From Oscillospiraceae bacterium (GTDB taxonomy: Bacteria > Bacillota_A > Clostridia > Oscillospirales > Ruminococcaceae), in contig SFDQ01000005.1 in assembly GCA_004558145.1 (NCBI GenBank), positions 1-64,000 of the forward strand: a DNA stretch of 64,000 nucleotides. The letters are read 5' to 3'. The notes under the pieces were generated by a model, which was not told the DNA's origin, did not search any database, and saw nothing but the letters and a program-made list of their open reading frames with translations. Shown here one piece after another: positions 23,603 through 33,986 of the stretch (position 1 is its first letter; every line of letters begins with the position of its first letter). A program made the translations under genes and the position numbers.

Positions 23603-26600
23603 TCGTTCACAAGGGCTTCCAGCACCGCCCGCAGCGCGGTGAGCGGCGCTTCGCCCCGGTCCACCCGCACCGCCAGATAAGGCTTTGACCCGGCGTTCAC
23701 CATCACCCGGCCGGGCAGCGCCGCCGTGGCGGCCTTGATGGCGGCGGGGGTGAGCTTGTCGGAATAGAGCAGCAGGGTGTCCCGCTTCTGGCCGATCTCA
23801 TAGACCCCCACCTTTGCCGCCGTGACCCGGATGAGGGAGATGTCCACAAGGCCAAACACGCTCTTCGGCACGTCGCCGTAGCGGTCGATGAGCTCGTCCA
23901 GCACGTCGGAGGCGTCCTCGGCGGTCTCGATGGCGGCGATGCGCTTGTAGGCCTCGATGCGGCCCGCCGCCTCGGGGATGTAGCTGTCGGGGATGTAGGC
24001 GTCCACCGTGATGTCGATGAGGCAGTCCGCCTTGTCCGGCGGCGGGGCCTCGCCCTTGGCCAGCGCCACCGCCCCGGCCAGTATCTTCATATAAAGGTCA
24101 TAGCCCACCGCCTGCATGTGGCCGTGCTGGCTCTGGCCCAGAAGGCTGCCCGCGCCGCGAATTTGAAGGTCCCGCATGGCGATGCGGAAGCCCGAGCCGA
24201 AGCTGGTGAACTCCCGGATGGCGGAAAGGCGCTTGGCCGCCACGTCGGTGAGGACCTTGTCCCGCCGGAAGGTGAAGTAGGCGTAGGCCTTGCGGCCGGA
24301 GCGGCCCACCCGGCCCCGTATCTGATACAGCTGGGCAAGGCCCATGCGGTCGGCGTCCTCGATGATGAGGGTGTTGCAGTTGCGCACGTCCACGCCGGTC
24401 TCAATGAGGGTGGTGCACACCAGCACGTCGATGTCGCCGTCCAGCAGCTGCTGCCACACCTTGCCCAGCTGCTCCTCGGTCATCTTGCCGTGGGCCACGC
24501 CCACCCGGGCGCCGGGCACCATCCGCCCCACCATGCCGGCGGTGGCCTCGATGCTGTCCACCCGGTTGTGCAGGTAGTAGACCTGCCCGCCCCGGGCCAG
24601 CTCCTTCTTGATGGCCTCCGCCAAAATCACCGGGTCGTACTCCATCACGTAGGTCTCGATGGGCTGGCGCTCCACCGGCGGCTCCTCGATGGTGCTCATG
24701 TCCCGGATGCCGCTCATGGCCATGTTCAGGGTGCGGGGGATGGGGGTGGCCGAGAGGGTGAGCATGTCCACCCCGATGAAGGCCTCCTTCAGCTTCTCCT
24801 TGTGCTTGACGCCGAAGCGCTGTTCCTCGTCGATGATGACCAGCCCCAGGTCGTGGAATTTGATGTCGTCGCTGAGCAGCCGGTGGGTGCCCACCACGAT
24901 GTCCACCGTGCCGGAGCGCAGGCCCTTGATGGTCTCCTCCTGCTGCTTTTTGGTGCGGAAGCGGGACAAAAGGCCCAGCTTGATGGGAAACGCCTCCATC
25001 CGGGCCAGCATGTTGCTGTAATGCTGCCAGGCCAGGATGGTGGTGGGGGCCAGGATGGCGCACTGCTTGCCGCCCATCACGCACTTGAAGGCCGCCCGCA
25101 GGGCCACCTCCGTTTTGCCCACGCCCACGTCGCCGCAGAGCAGCCGGTCCATGGGCCAGGGGTTCTCCATGTCCTTTTTTATCTCGGCGGCCGCCGCCAG
25201 CTGGTCGGCGGTCTCCTCGTACTCAAAGCGGGTCTCGAAGTCCCGCTGCCAGTCGCCGTCCGGCGGGAAGGCGGTGCCCTTGGCCTGCTGGCGCTTGGCA
25301 TAAAGGGCGATGAGCTCCTGGGCCATCTCGGCGGCGGCGGCCTTCACCTTGCGGCGGGTGCGGGTCCACTCCTGGCCGCCCAGCCGGGCCAGCTTCACCT
25401 TCTCCTCGTCGCCGGGGGCGGTGTAGCGGCTGAGCAGGTCCAGCTGGGTCACCGGCACATACAGCGTGTCGCCCTTGTCGTAGAGCAGTTTCAGATAGTC
25501 CTTCACCACGCCCTGCACTTCCAACCGCTGGATGCCGGTGTACATGCCGATGCCGTGGTTCTGGTGCACCACGTAATCGCCGGGGGCGATGTCGGTGAGG
25601 CTGGAAAGGGCGTTTTTGTCCTTTTTGCGGGCGGGCTTTTTCTTTTCGCTCTCCCCCGCCCGGCGGCTGGTGAGCAGGGCGTAGCGGGCAAAGGGGTACT
25701 CCGCGCCGGCGCTGGTGTGGCCGGTGCGCACCGCCACCGCCCCGGGGCTGGCCACCATGTCTTTTGCGGTGCCCGCCCGGAAGCCCTTGTTCACCAGGTC
25801 CTTGGCCAGGGCCGCGGCGGCCCGCTCGGTGCCCGCCAGCACGTCCACCGCAAAGCCCTGGCGGGTGAGGTTTTCCAGGTCCTCCGCCAGGGAGGCCACC
25901 TCGCCGGAGAAGGGCGGGCGGGCGTGGGCGGGGGCGTTGATGATCTCTTTCAGTTCCAGGCCCGGCAGGGTGCGGGCAAAGTTCTCGCAGCAGATGCTGG
26001 AGTGCTTCTGGGCCGCCGCCAGCAGGTAGGGCATGTCCTCATAGAGCACGTCCAGCCCGGGGCAGAGCACCCCCTGCTCGTAGAGGCCCTTCAGCTCCTC
26101 GCTGCGGCGGAAGGCGGTGGCCTTCTGGGCCTCCCGGATGGCGCTGGGCTCCTCCAGCACCAGAATGGGCGCGTCGAAATAGTCCAGCAGGGTGGCGGGC
26201 TTTTCGTAGCGCACCCCCATGTATTTGTCCAGCGCCTCGGGCACAAGGCCCGCGTCCAGCTGGGCAAGGTCGGTTTCCATCGCCTTTTCCATGGCGGCGG
26301 CCCGGCGGCCCTTCTCTTTGGCCAGGGCGCTGCGCAGGGCGGCGGCGGTCTCGGGCGCGGAGCCGAACAGCACCTCCCGGGCCGGGCTGATGTGCAGTTT
26401 TTCCAAATCGCCGTCCCGCCGCTGGCTGAGCACGTCAAAGGTGGAAAGGGTGTCTATCTCGTCCCCCCAGTACTCGCACCGGGCGGGGCTTTTGGCCTCG
26501 GGGGGCCAGATGTCCACGATGCCGCCCCGCACGCTGAACTGGCCCGGGCCCTCCACCTGGCCCCGCCGATGGTAGCCCGCGTCGAACAGGCGCTCCTCCA

Positions 26601-27039
26601 GTTTGGTCAGGGGCAGCTCCAGCCCGGGCTTCAGGGTCAGGGTGTTGCGGCAGAACTCCTCTTTGGGCATGGTGTATTGCAGCAGGGCCTCGGCGGGCAC
26701 GCACACCGCCCCGAGGCGCTCGCCCACCAGATCGCCCAGCACTGCCAGCCGCCGGTATTCATATTCCCGCCCGGCGCCCTCGATGGGCCGCAGCAGAAAG
26801 TCCCGGGGCGGGAACACCGCCGCCGGAAGGCCGAAGGTGGAGAGGTCCGCCGCGAGGCGGGTGGCCTCCGCCTCCCCCGCCGTGACCGCCAGCAGGGGGC
26901 GGCGGCTCTCGGCGGCCAGCAGCGCCAGCATCTGGGCGCGGCCCGCCGGGGGCAGGCCGAAGAGGGCCGCCGGGCCGGTGACGGCCAGGTGGCTTTTGAG
27001 TTTTTTGTATTCCGCGGTGCTTTTGAGGATGTCGAACAT
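23599..27039 (-). CDS. mfd: Transcription-repair coupling factor Mfd
   Basis: DNA translocase that removes stalled RNA polymerase at lesions and recruits UvrA. At 1146 aa it has the family's usual length. Domains in order are: UvrB-like N-terminal part (1-340), RNA polymerase interaction domain (opening near DIAPGDYVVHQNHGIGMY, about 487-550), RecG-like helicase lobes (about 600-960), and the C-terminal TRCF domain. The Walker A is GDVGVGKTE and the DEEQ box is IDEEQRFGV. AAAGGGG precedes the ATG at 27039; the upstream 12 codons lack a site. Confidence 0.96.
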   Translation of the reverse strand: MFDILKSTAEYKKLKSHLAVTGPAALFGLPPAGRAQMLALLAAESRRPLLAVTAGEAEATRLAADLSTFGLPAAVFPPRDFLLRPIEGAGREYEYRRLAVLGDLVGERLGAVCVPAEALLQYTMPKEEFCRNTLTLKPGLELPLTKLEERLFDAGYHRRGQVEGPGQFSVRGGIVDIWPPEAKSPARCEYWGDEIDTLSTFDVLSQRRDGDLEKLHISPAREVLFGSAPETAAALRSALAKEKGRRAAAMEKAMETDLAQLDAGLVPEALDKYMGVRYEKPATLLDYFDAPILVLEEPSAIREAQKATAFRRSEELKGLYEQGVLCPGLDVLYEDMPYLLAAAQKHSSICCENFARTLPGLELKEIINAPAHARPPFSGEVASLAEDLENLTRQGFAVDVLAGTERAAAALAKDLVNKGFRAGTAKDMVASPGAVAVRTGHTSAGAEYPFARYALLTSRRAGESEKKKPARKKDKNALSSLTDIAPGDYVVHQNHGIGMYTGIQRLEVQGVVKDYLKLLYDKGDTLYVPVTQLDLLSRYTAPGDEEKVKLARLGGQEWTRTRRKVKAAAAEMAQELIALYAKRQQAKGTAFPPDGDWQRDFETRFEYEETADQLAAAAEIKKDMENPWPMDRLLCGDVGVGKTEVALRAAFKCVMGGKQCAILAPTTILAWQHYSNMLARMEAFPIKLGLLSRFRTKKQQEETIKGLRSGTVDIVVGTHRLLSDDIKFHDLGLVIIDEEQRFGVKHKEKLKEAFIGVDMLTLSATPIPRTLNMAMSGIRDMSTIEEPPVERQPIETYVMEYDPVILAEAIKKELARGGQVYYLHNRVDSIEATAGMVGRMVPGARVGVAHGKMTEEQLGKVWQQLLDGDIDVLVCTTLIETGVDVRNCNTLIIEDADRMGLAQLYQIRGRVGRSGRKAYAYFTFRRDKVLTDVAAKRLSAIREFTSFGSGFRIAMRDLQIRGAGSLLGQSQHGHMQAVGYDLYMKILAGAVALAKGEAPPPDKADCLIDITVDAYIPDSYIPEAAGRIEAYKRIAAIETAEDASDVLDELIDRYGDVPKSVFGLVDISLIRVTAAKVGVYEIGQKRDTLLLYSDKLTPAAIKAATAALPGRVMVNAGSKPYLAVRVDRGEAPLTALRAVLEALVND

Positions 27040-27081
27040 GGGTTCCCCTTTCTGAAAACAGCCGTTTTGGGGCAACAGGCA

Positions 27082-27160
27082 GCGCCCCGTCGGGCCTTGC
27101 CCGGCGGGGTGCGCGTTTTTTCTATGCTTCTATTGTAGCGGCAAAACCTGCCGAACGCAA
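27082..27160 (-). promoter_or_regulatory. mfd promoter and leader hairpin
   Basis: Minus-strand TTGCGT (27155-27160), 17 bp, TACAAT (27132-27137). The transcript then carries AGAAAAAACG followed by a GC hairpin (about 27082-27114). Read on the plus strand the hairpin plus T run looks like an antisense-directed terminator. The same layout is seen before the zinc-ribbon gene. Confidence 0.65.
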
Positions 27161-27173
27161 GGGAAACGCGCCG

Positions 27174-28196
27174 TCAGCCCGGCAGTTCCACCGCGCCCCA
27201 TTTCCCCTCGGTCTTTACCCAGAGCAAGCCGCCGAAGGCGGGGGCCGCGTCCTCCACCTGGCCCGGCTTCAAAAGCCAGCTGCCGTCGGCCTTCAGCACG
27301 CCGGTGACGCCCTCCTGTTTCACCACCACGCAGCCCTCGGTGAAGGGGGCGGGATAGATGCCGGTGGTGGGCTCGTTCTTTTCCGTCTCGCTGTTCCAGT
27401 CCCACCGCACGCCCCAGAAGGCGTCGTACTCGCAGGGAATGATTTCCTTGCCCGCCGTGTCCACATAGCCCCACTTGCCCTCCTTGCAGACGGCGATGGC
27501 CTCGTCGGTGCCCATGCAGGCGGCCTCATAGACAAAGTCGGTGAGCAGCGTCCCGTCGGATGCGGCCACCGCGAAGCGGCCGTCGTGCTCCAGCACGAAG
27601 TCCTCCCAGGTGGCGGGGTCCTCGCCGGTCCAGTCTGCGCGCAGGGTCCCCTGCTGCACCGGGATGAGGCCGGGCAGGCCTTCGATCTCGGCCAGCGGGC
27701 GGATGGTCATGCTGGCCTCGCCGAAGCTGACGGCGCTCACCGCGCCCGCCTCGTCCGCCAGAAAGCGGTTGGAGCCGCCGCCGTGGCCCACCTCCATGCG
27801 GTAGCTGGTGCCGATGCTCTCCAGCTGGGCGTCCAGGTCCTCCAGGGTCTCCCAGTCGTACCAGCGCTCCCCTTCATAGAGGCCCTGGTCGTAGAGATGC
27901 CCCGCGCCGCAGCGCACCGGCTGGGTCACAAAGGCCGCCGACGCGGCCACGTCGCCGCTGGCGGCGTTCAGCACGCCCCAGCCCGCGGGGCTCTGCGCCA
28001 GATAATACCCCGCCTCGCCGGGGCGGCGGCTCACCATGCCGGCGGCCACGGTGGCGGTGTCCGCCACAGGCTCCACTGCCTCGAACTCGCCTGCGGGCTC
28101 GATGGCCCACTTCATGCTTCTCAATGTGCCGGCTCCGCAGCCGGAAAGGCTCAGGCCCAGAACTGCCGCCAGGGCCAGCGCTGCCAAACGCTTCAT
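27174..28196 (-). CDS. WG-repeat-containing lipoprotein
   Basis: Surface lipoprotein of 340 aa. The signal peptide ends in the lipobox LSLSGC, with the cysteine at about residue 20. The mature part contains degenerate WG beta repeats, clearest at EGKWGYVDTAGKEIIPCEYD (about residues 242-261), with weaker copies at SPAGWGVLNA and at the C-terminus (EGKWGAVEL). WG repeats are typical of clostridial cell-surface proteins whose function is unknown. AAAGGAGG precedes the ATG. It lies between pth and mfd on the same strand. Confidence 0.85.
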   Translation of the reverse strand: MKRLAALALAAVLGLSLSGCGAGTLRSMKWAIEPAGEFEAVEPVADTATVAAGMVSRRPGEAGYYLAQSPAGWGVLNAASGDVAASAAFVTQPVRCGAGHLYDQGLYEGERWYDWETLEDLDAQLESIGTSYRMEVGHGGGSNRFLADEAGAVSAVSFGEASMTIRPLAEIEGLPGLIPVQQGTLRADWTGEDPATWEDFVLEHDGRFAVAASDGTLLTDFVYEAACMGTDEAIAVCKEGKWGYVDTAGKEIIPCEYDAFWGVRWDWNSETEKNEPTTGIYPAPFTEGCVVVKQEGVTGVLKADGSWLLKPGQVEDAAPAFGGLLWVKTEGKWGAVELPG

Positions 28197-28286
28197 AAGA
28201 TGCGTCCTCCTTTCGGGCGGGCGGCTTTTTGCGCCCGCACTTATAAAACGAAACAGAACGGGCGCTTTATCGCATCCGGCATGTAA

Positions 28287-28322
28287 AAAAACCGTGTCGT
28301 TTTTGCAAACGACACGGTTTTG
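28287..28322 (-). terminator. pth terminator
   Basis: AAAACCGTGTCGTTT hairpin with its complement (15-bp stem, 28289-28322) and T/A flanks on both sides, 5 bp past the pth stop. Confidence 0.88.
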
Positions 28323-28326
28323 CCTT

Positions 28327-28920
28327 TCAGCGGTTGTAGCGGTTCTGGGCCTCGGAGAGCCTGCCGTCCATGATGAGCTCCACGGCGTTTGCCACGTCCT
28401 CCAGCCGGCTTTCGAAGGCCTTGCGGTCGGCGCCGGAAATGCGGCCCAGCACCCAGTCGGCCAGGTCGTACTCGGGGCTGGGCTTTTCGCCCACCCCCAG
28501 CCGCACCCGGGGAAAATCCTGGCTGCCCAGCCGGGCGATGATGTCCTTGAGGCCGTTGTGCCCGCCCGCCGAGCCGGAGGGCCGGATGCGCACCTTGCCG
28601 GGGCTTTGGGTCACGTCGTCGCACAGCACGATGACGTGGGCGGGGTCTATCTTATAAAAATCCGCCGCCGCGCCGATGCTCCGGCCGGAAAGGTTCATGA
28701 AGGTCTGGGGCTTGAGCAGGATGACCTTGTGCCCGTTCACCGCCGTCTGGGCCAGCAGGCCCTCGAACTTGACACGGGGAGTGGGGGCGTTCCAGCGGCC
28801 GGCGATGAAGTCCAGCGCGTCAAAGCCCGCGTTGTGGCGGGTGCCCTCGTATTTTTTGCCGGGGTTGCCAAGGCCTGCCACCAGCCAGTCGGCCCCGGCG
28901 CTCTGCTTTTTGAAAAACAT
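28327..28920 (-). CDS. pth: Peptidyl-tRNA hydrolase
   Basis: Recycles tRNA by cleaving peptidyl-tRNA released from stalled ribosomes. The 197-aa protein has the family signature GLGNPGKKYEGTRHNAG (residues 17-33) with the catalytic His at about 30. The second signature PQTFMNLSGRS (about 76-86), the substrate Asn and the DD motif LCDDV (about 108-112) are also present. Normal length. It is followed downstream by a terminator; the WG lipoprotein and mfd lie further along on the same strand. Confidence 0.95.
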   Translation of the reverse strand: MFFKKQSAGADWLVAGLGNPGKKYEGTRHNAGFDALDFIAGRWNAPTPRVKFEGLLAQTAVNGHKVILLKPQTFMNLSGRSIGAAADFYKIDPAHVIVLCDDVTQSPGKVRIRPSGSAGGHNGLKDIIARLGSQDFPRVRLGVGEKPSPEYDLADWVLGRISGADRKAFESRLEDVANAVELIMDGRLSEAQNRYNR

Positions 28921-28989
28921 GGGTGTTCTCTCCTTTTTTCGGGGGGCGGGCCGCGCCGTTTTTGCCGCGGCAGAACCTACCCCAGTCTA

Positions 28990-29017
28990 AGTTTACATAC
29001 TTTTTTGCCCTTTGCAA
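28990..29017 (-). promoter_or_regulatory. pth promoter
   Basis: Minus-strand TTGCAA (29012-29017), 16 bp, TAAACT (28990-28995). Confidence 0.6.
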
Positions 29018-29100
29018 CCCTGAAGGGGGCCCGGATTGCAAAAAAATCCACAAATCCATGGATAAAAACGTTAAAACCTCTGGCGCTTGGCGGCGCGATT

Positions 29101-29109
29101 TGCTATAAT
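29101..29109 (+). promoter_or_regulatory. ppdK extended -10 promoter
   Basis: TGCTATAAT (TATAAT at 29104-29109) with no good -35 match, about 75 nt before the TTG start. The leader contains an imperfect GC-rich hairpin (GCGGGGCATCCCGCCCCGC region). Confidence 0.6.
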
Positions 29110-29184
29110 ATTATGCGCGTTCTTATCGTTTGGCGGGGCATCCCGCCCCGCGGGACGTGGAATCTTTTATGGAGGTCGAGAATA

Positions 29185-31818
<2,634 letters not shown>

Positions 31819-31855
31819 GTAATACTTTGCGGCGCAAGCACATAATAATGGCATA

Positions 31856-31892
31856 AAAGATCCCCCGGCTTTTGCGAGCCGGGGGATCTTTT
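31856..31892 (+). terminator. Terminator downstream of ppdK
   Basis: A 16-bp perfect stem (AAAAGATCCCCCGGCT and complement, 6-nt loop) with T-rich end. It now terminates ppdK, but if the cassette boundary is the repeat it belongs to the inserted segment. Confidence 0.9.
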
Positions 31893-31943
31893 ATGCTGTT
31901 TCGGACTAAGATTATAACAGCAATCTTGCACAATGTTATTACG

Positions 31944-31998
31944 CAAACTTGCACGCGTGCAAATATTCGTTGACAAACTTGCACGCGTGTGATAGTGT
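31944..31998 (+). promoter_or_regulatory. Promoter and operators of the AlbA_2 gene
   Basis: TTGACA (31970-31975), 17 bp, TAGTGT (31993-31998). The 16-mer CAAACTTGCACGCGTG occurs at 31944-31959 and 31974-31989, exactly 30 bp apart. The first copy extends to a perfect palindrome TTGCACGCGTGCAA (31949-31962), and the second fills the spacer between -35 and -10. A further TTGCAC half-site is at 31926-31931. This arrangement strongly suggests repression, possibly by the C-terminal winged helices of the gene product. Confidence 0.72.
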
Positions 31999-32022
31999 GT
32001 TATTAAAGAGGTGAGCGGTTAT

Positions 32023-33669
32023 ATGAATTCTGCAATTCCAGAACATGAAACCTTGGAAATCGAATTCAAAAGTGATCTCAAAAAGTTGTCAGATAACGAC
32101 ATTGTGGATGCCGTTGTAGCCTTTGCAAATACCATCGGCGGCACTATTTATCTTGGTGTAGAAAACGACGGAACCGTAACAGGGCTTCATGAAACCCACC
32201 GGGATTACACCCAACTGGCGGCATACATCGCCAACAAAACGGTCCCACCCGTATCGGTCCGCGTGGAGCTGTTGGAAGAAACGCTTCCTGTCTTAGCAAT
32301 TCATGTTCCCAAATGCCGAAGCATCATTGCATCCTCTGTGGGAAAAATCCAGCGGCGGCGGATCAAGGCAGATGGAACGCCCGAAAATGTCCCCATGTAC
32401 CCTTTCGAAATCAACACGCGATTGAGTGAACTGTCGCTATTGGACTTTTCGGCGCAGCCTGTACCCGGCGCGGGCTATCAAGACTTGGATCCATTGGAGC
32501 GTGAACGCCTGCGACGCATCATTTTGTCTTACAACGGCGAAAAATATCTGCTGGAGCTGCCTGACGACGAGTTGGACAAGGCTCTGCAGCTGGTTGTAAC
32601 TGTCGGAGAACAGCTGGTTCCCACGTATACCGGTATGCTTTTGATCGGCAAGCAGAAGAAATTGCGAGAATATATGCCCACCGCAGAATCTGCTTTCTTG
32701 ATGATGAACGGCACCGAAGTCAGTACAAATGAAACCTTCTATCTTCCGCTGCTGTCTGCCATTGAACGTCTGCTGGATTTCGTGAATGCCAGAAATCCGG
32801 AACAGGAGATGGAAATGGGGATGTATCGAATTTCCATTCCGGAGTTTGATAAACGCGCGGTGCGTGAAGCAGTCGTAAACGCTTTTTCTCATCGGGATTA
32901 CACAAGACTGGGCCGAGTCCTTGTTCGCATGGACACGGATGGTCTTACGATCACCAATCCCGGGGGATTTATCGAAGGTGTTACCATACAAAACATTCTG
33001 AACGTGGAACCTCACGGCCGAAATCCTGTATTGGCCGATGCACTCAAACGTATTGGCCTTGCGGAACGGTCCGGCCGTGGTGTGGATCGAATCTACGAAG
33101 GCTCCTTGCGTTATGGCCGTGATCTGCCTGATTATTCGGAAACCTCTTCCACAAGCGTCACTCTTTTCATTCCCAGAGGTATGCCGGACAAGCATTTGGT
33201 GGCATTAATTTCCGAACAGCAGCAGCGCACAGGTGTGCCGATTCCTCTAAACGCACTGCTTGCGCTAAACCTGCTCCGTCAGGCTCGTCGTATGACAGCT
33301 GCTGAAATCAGCAAAGAAGCTCATATTCCGGAATCAAAAATGCGCGCGACGCTTGAATATCTAACCGAAACCGGTCTGATTGAGGCAATCGGTACCGGGC
33401 GCGGCAGAGCCTATATTTTAAGTGCTAAGTCCTACAAAGACCCGGTCAAATATGTTCGACAGACAGATATTGATCAGCTTCGATATCCCGAACTGGTACT
33501 GAAACTGGCCAAACAAAAAGGCTCGATATCCAGAAAAGACGTGATCGAACTGCTCCATATCTCTCCACCGCAGGCTTATCGGCTTCTAAAAAAGATGGTG
33601 GAGGATCAACAGCTGGTTCGTCAGGGCAATACGAGTGGCGCGCACTATTGTGTTCGGGATGAGAAATAA
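32023..33669 (+). CDS. AlbA_2 (Schlafen-like) and RecG-C-type ATPase domain protein with C-terminal winged helices
   Basis: Protein of 548 aa. An AlbA_2 nucleic-acid-binding domain covers residues about 8-130 (LEIEFKSDL, then FANTIGGTIYLGVENDG). A HATPase_c_4/RecG-C-type domain spans about 280-390 (REAVVNAFSHRDY, TNPGGF, RNPVLADALKRIGLAERSG in pieces). Two C-terminal winged helices follow (about 415-468 and 487-540). Proteins of this class are widespread on mobile and accessory DNA and are usually annotated as ATP-binding or transcriptional regulators; some occur in defence contexts. GAGGTG precedes the ATG at 32023. It is the only substantial gene of the low-GC cassette at the ppdK end and has palindromic operators in its promoter. 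Molecular role unproven. Confidence 0.87.
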   Translation: MNSAIPEHETLEIEFKSDLKKLSDNDIVDAVVAFANTIGGTIYLGVENDGTVTGLHETHRDYTQLAAYIANKTVPPVSVRVELLEETLPVLAIHVPKCRSIIASSVGKIQRRRIKADGTPENVPMYPFEINTRLSELSLLDFSAQPVPGAGYQDLDPLERERLRRIILSYNGEKYLLELPDDELDKALQLVVTVGEQLVPTYTGMLLIGKQKKLREYMPTAESAFLMMNGTEVSTNETFYLPLLSAIERLLDFVNARNPEQEMEMGMYRISIPEFDKRAVREAVVNAFSHRDYTRLGRVLVRMDTDGLTITNPGGFIEGVTIQNILNVEPHGRNPVLADALKRIGLAERSGRGVDRIYEGSLRYGRDLPDYSETSSTSVTLFIPRGMPDKHLVALISEQQQRTGVPIPLNALLALNLLRQARRMTAAEISKEAHIPESKMRATLEYLTETGLIEAIGTGRGRAYILSAKSYKDPVKYVRQTDIDQLRYPELVLKLAKQKGSISRKDVIELLHISPPQAYRLLKKMVEDQQLVRQGNTSGAHYCVRDEK

Positions 33670-33721
33670 CCGATTTCTCACAACGAGACCAAGAGGAGCA
33701 GTTCAACAGGCCTCTGTGTTT

Positions 33722-33862
33722 TTAGATTGAGCGTGTTTTGCTGATAAAGGATATTTTGTAGCGGCTCCAGAACTGGATAAATGACTTTTCCTGTTTCGCA
33801 ATCTCCTTCGTAATGTCTGATACAATTAAACTCGTGTTAGGAACCGCTCCCCTTTCTTGCAT
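33722..33862 (-). pseudogene. 46-codon open frame, possible gene remnant, in the right end of the cassette
   Basis: The frame starts at an ATG 8 bp inside the right repeat and encodes a 46-aa basic, partly hydrophobic peptide (ending SRYKISFISKTRSI). It has no ribosome binding site, but its composition (SDITKEIAKQEKSFIQFW) looks like real protein rather than noise. I do not recognise it. It may be a small gene or the stub of a deleted one. The rest of 33670-33869 shows nothing else. Confidence 0.3.
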
Positions 33863-33869
33863 AGCAGTA

Positions 33870-33896
33870 CAGGCTGCCATCAAGAACCCCCGGTAA
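33870..33896 (+). repeat. 27-bp direct repeat, right copy, probable attachment site
   Basis: Identical to 31792-31818. The flanking bases on both sides differ from those of the left copy, so the identity stops sharply at 27 bp. Confidence 0.85.
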
Positions 33897-33933
33897 TCGA
33901 GAGTTCGAGAGCACGGCTCACTGAATAAGCCAA

Positions 33934-33975
33934 AAAACCGGCGCACCGCCAAAAGCGGTGCGCCGGTTTTCTTTT
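33934..33975. terminator. Bidirectional terminator between the cassette and the FUSC operon
   Basis: A 16-bp perfect stem (AAAACCGGCGCACCGC and complement, 5-nt loop) followed by T runs in both directions. It ends the MarR-FUSC operon and probably originally ended ppdK. Confidence 0.9.
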
Positions 33976-33986
33976 TGTGTTTTGGT

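Larger units (their letters stand above)
31819..33896. mobile_element. 2.08-kb cassette integrated at the ppdK 3' end
   Basis: The segment between the two 27-bp repeats carries one AlbA_2/ATPase-type gene, its promoter and operators, a terminator near its left end, and a 46-codon open frame on the other strand. Its base composition is visibly lower in GC (roughly 50%) and its codon use richer in GAA, AAA, ATT and GAT than in the GC-rich neighbours. No integrase or transposase gene is inside. Past the right repeat comes a bidirectional terminator that would naturally serve ppdK and the convergent FUSC operon, suggesting the uninterrupted arrangement. It looks like a non-autonomous or decayed integrative element. 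Confidence 0.72.

Noticed and set aside
24118..27138. Open frame of over 1000 codons opposite mfd
   Set aside because: High GC at third positions keeps antisense frames open; the composition is Gly/His/Gln/Val-rich shadow sequence and mfd is certain.
28036..29184. Long N-terminal extension of ppdK
   Set aside because: It crosses pth and its promoter on the other strand; the TTG at 29185 has an ideal ribosome binding site and the family's normal N-terminus.
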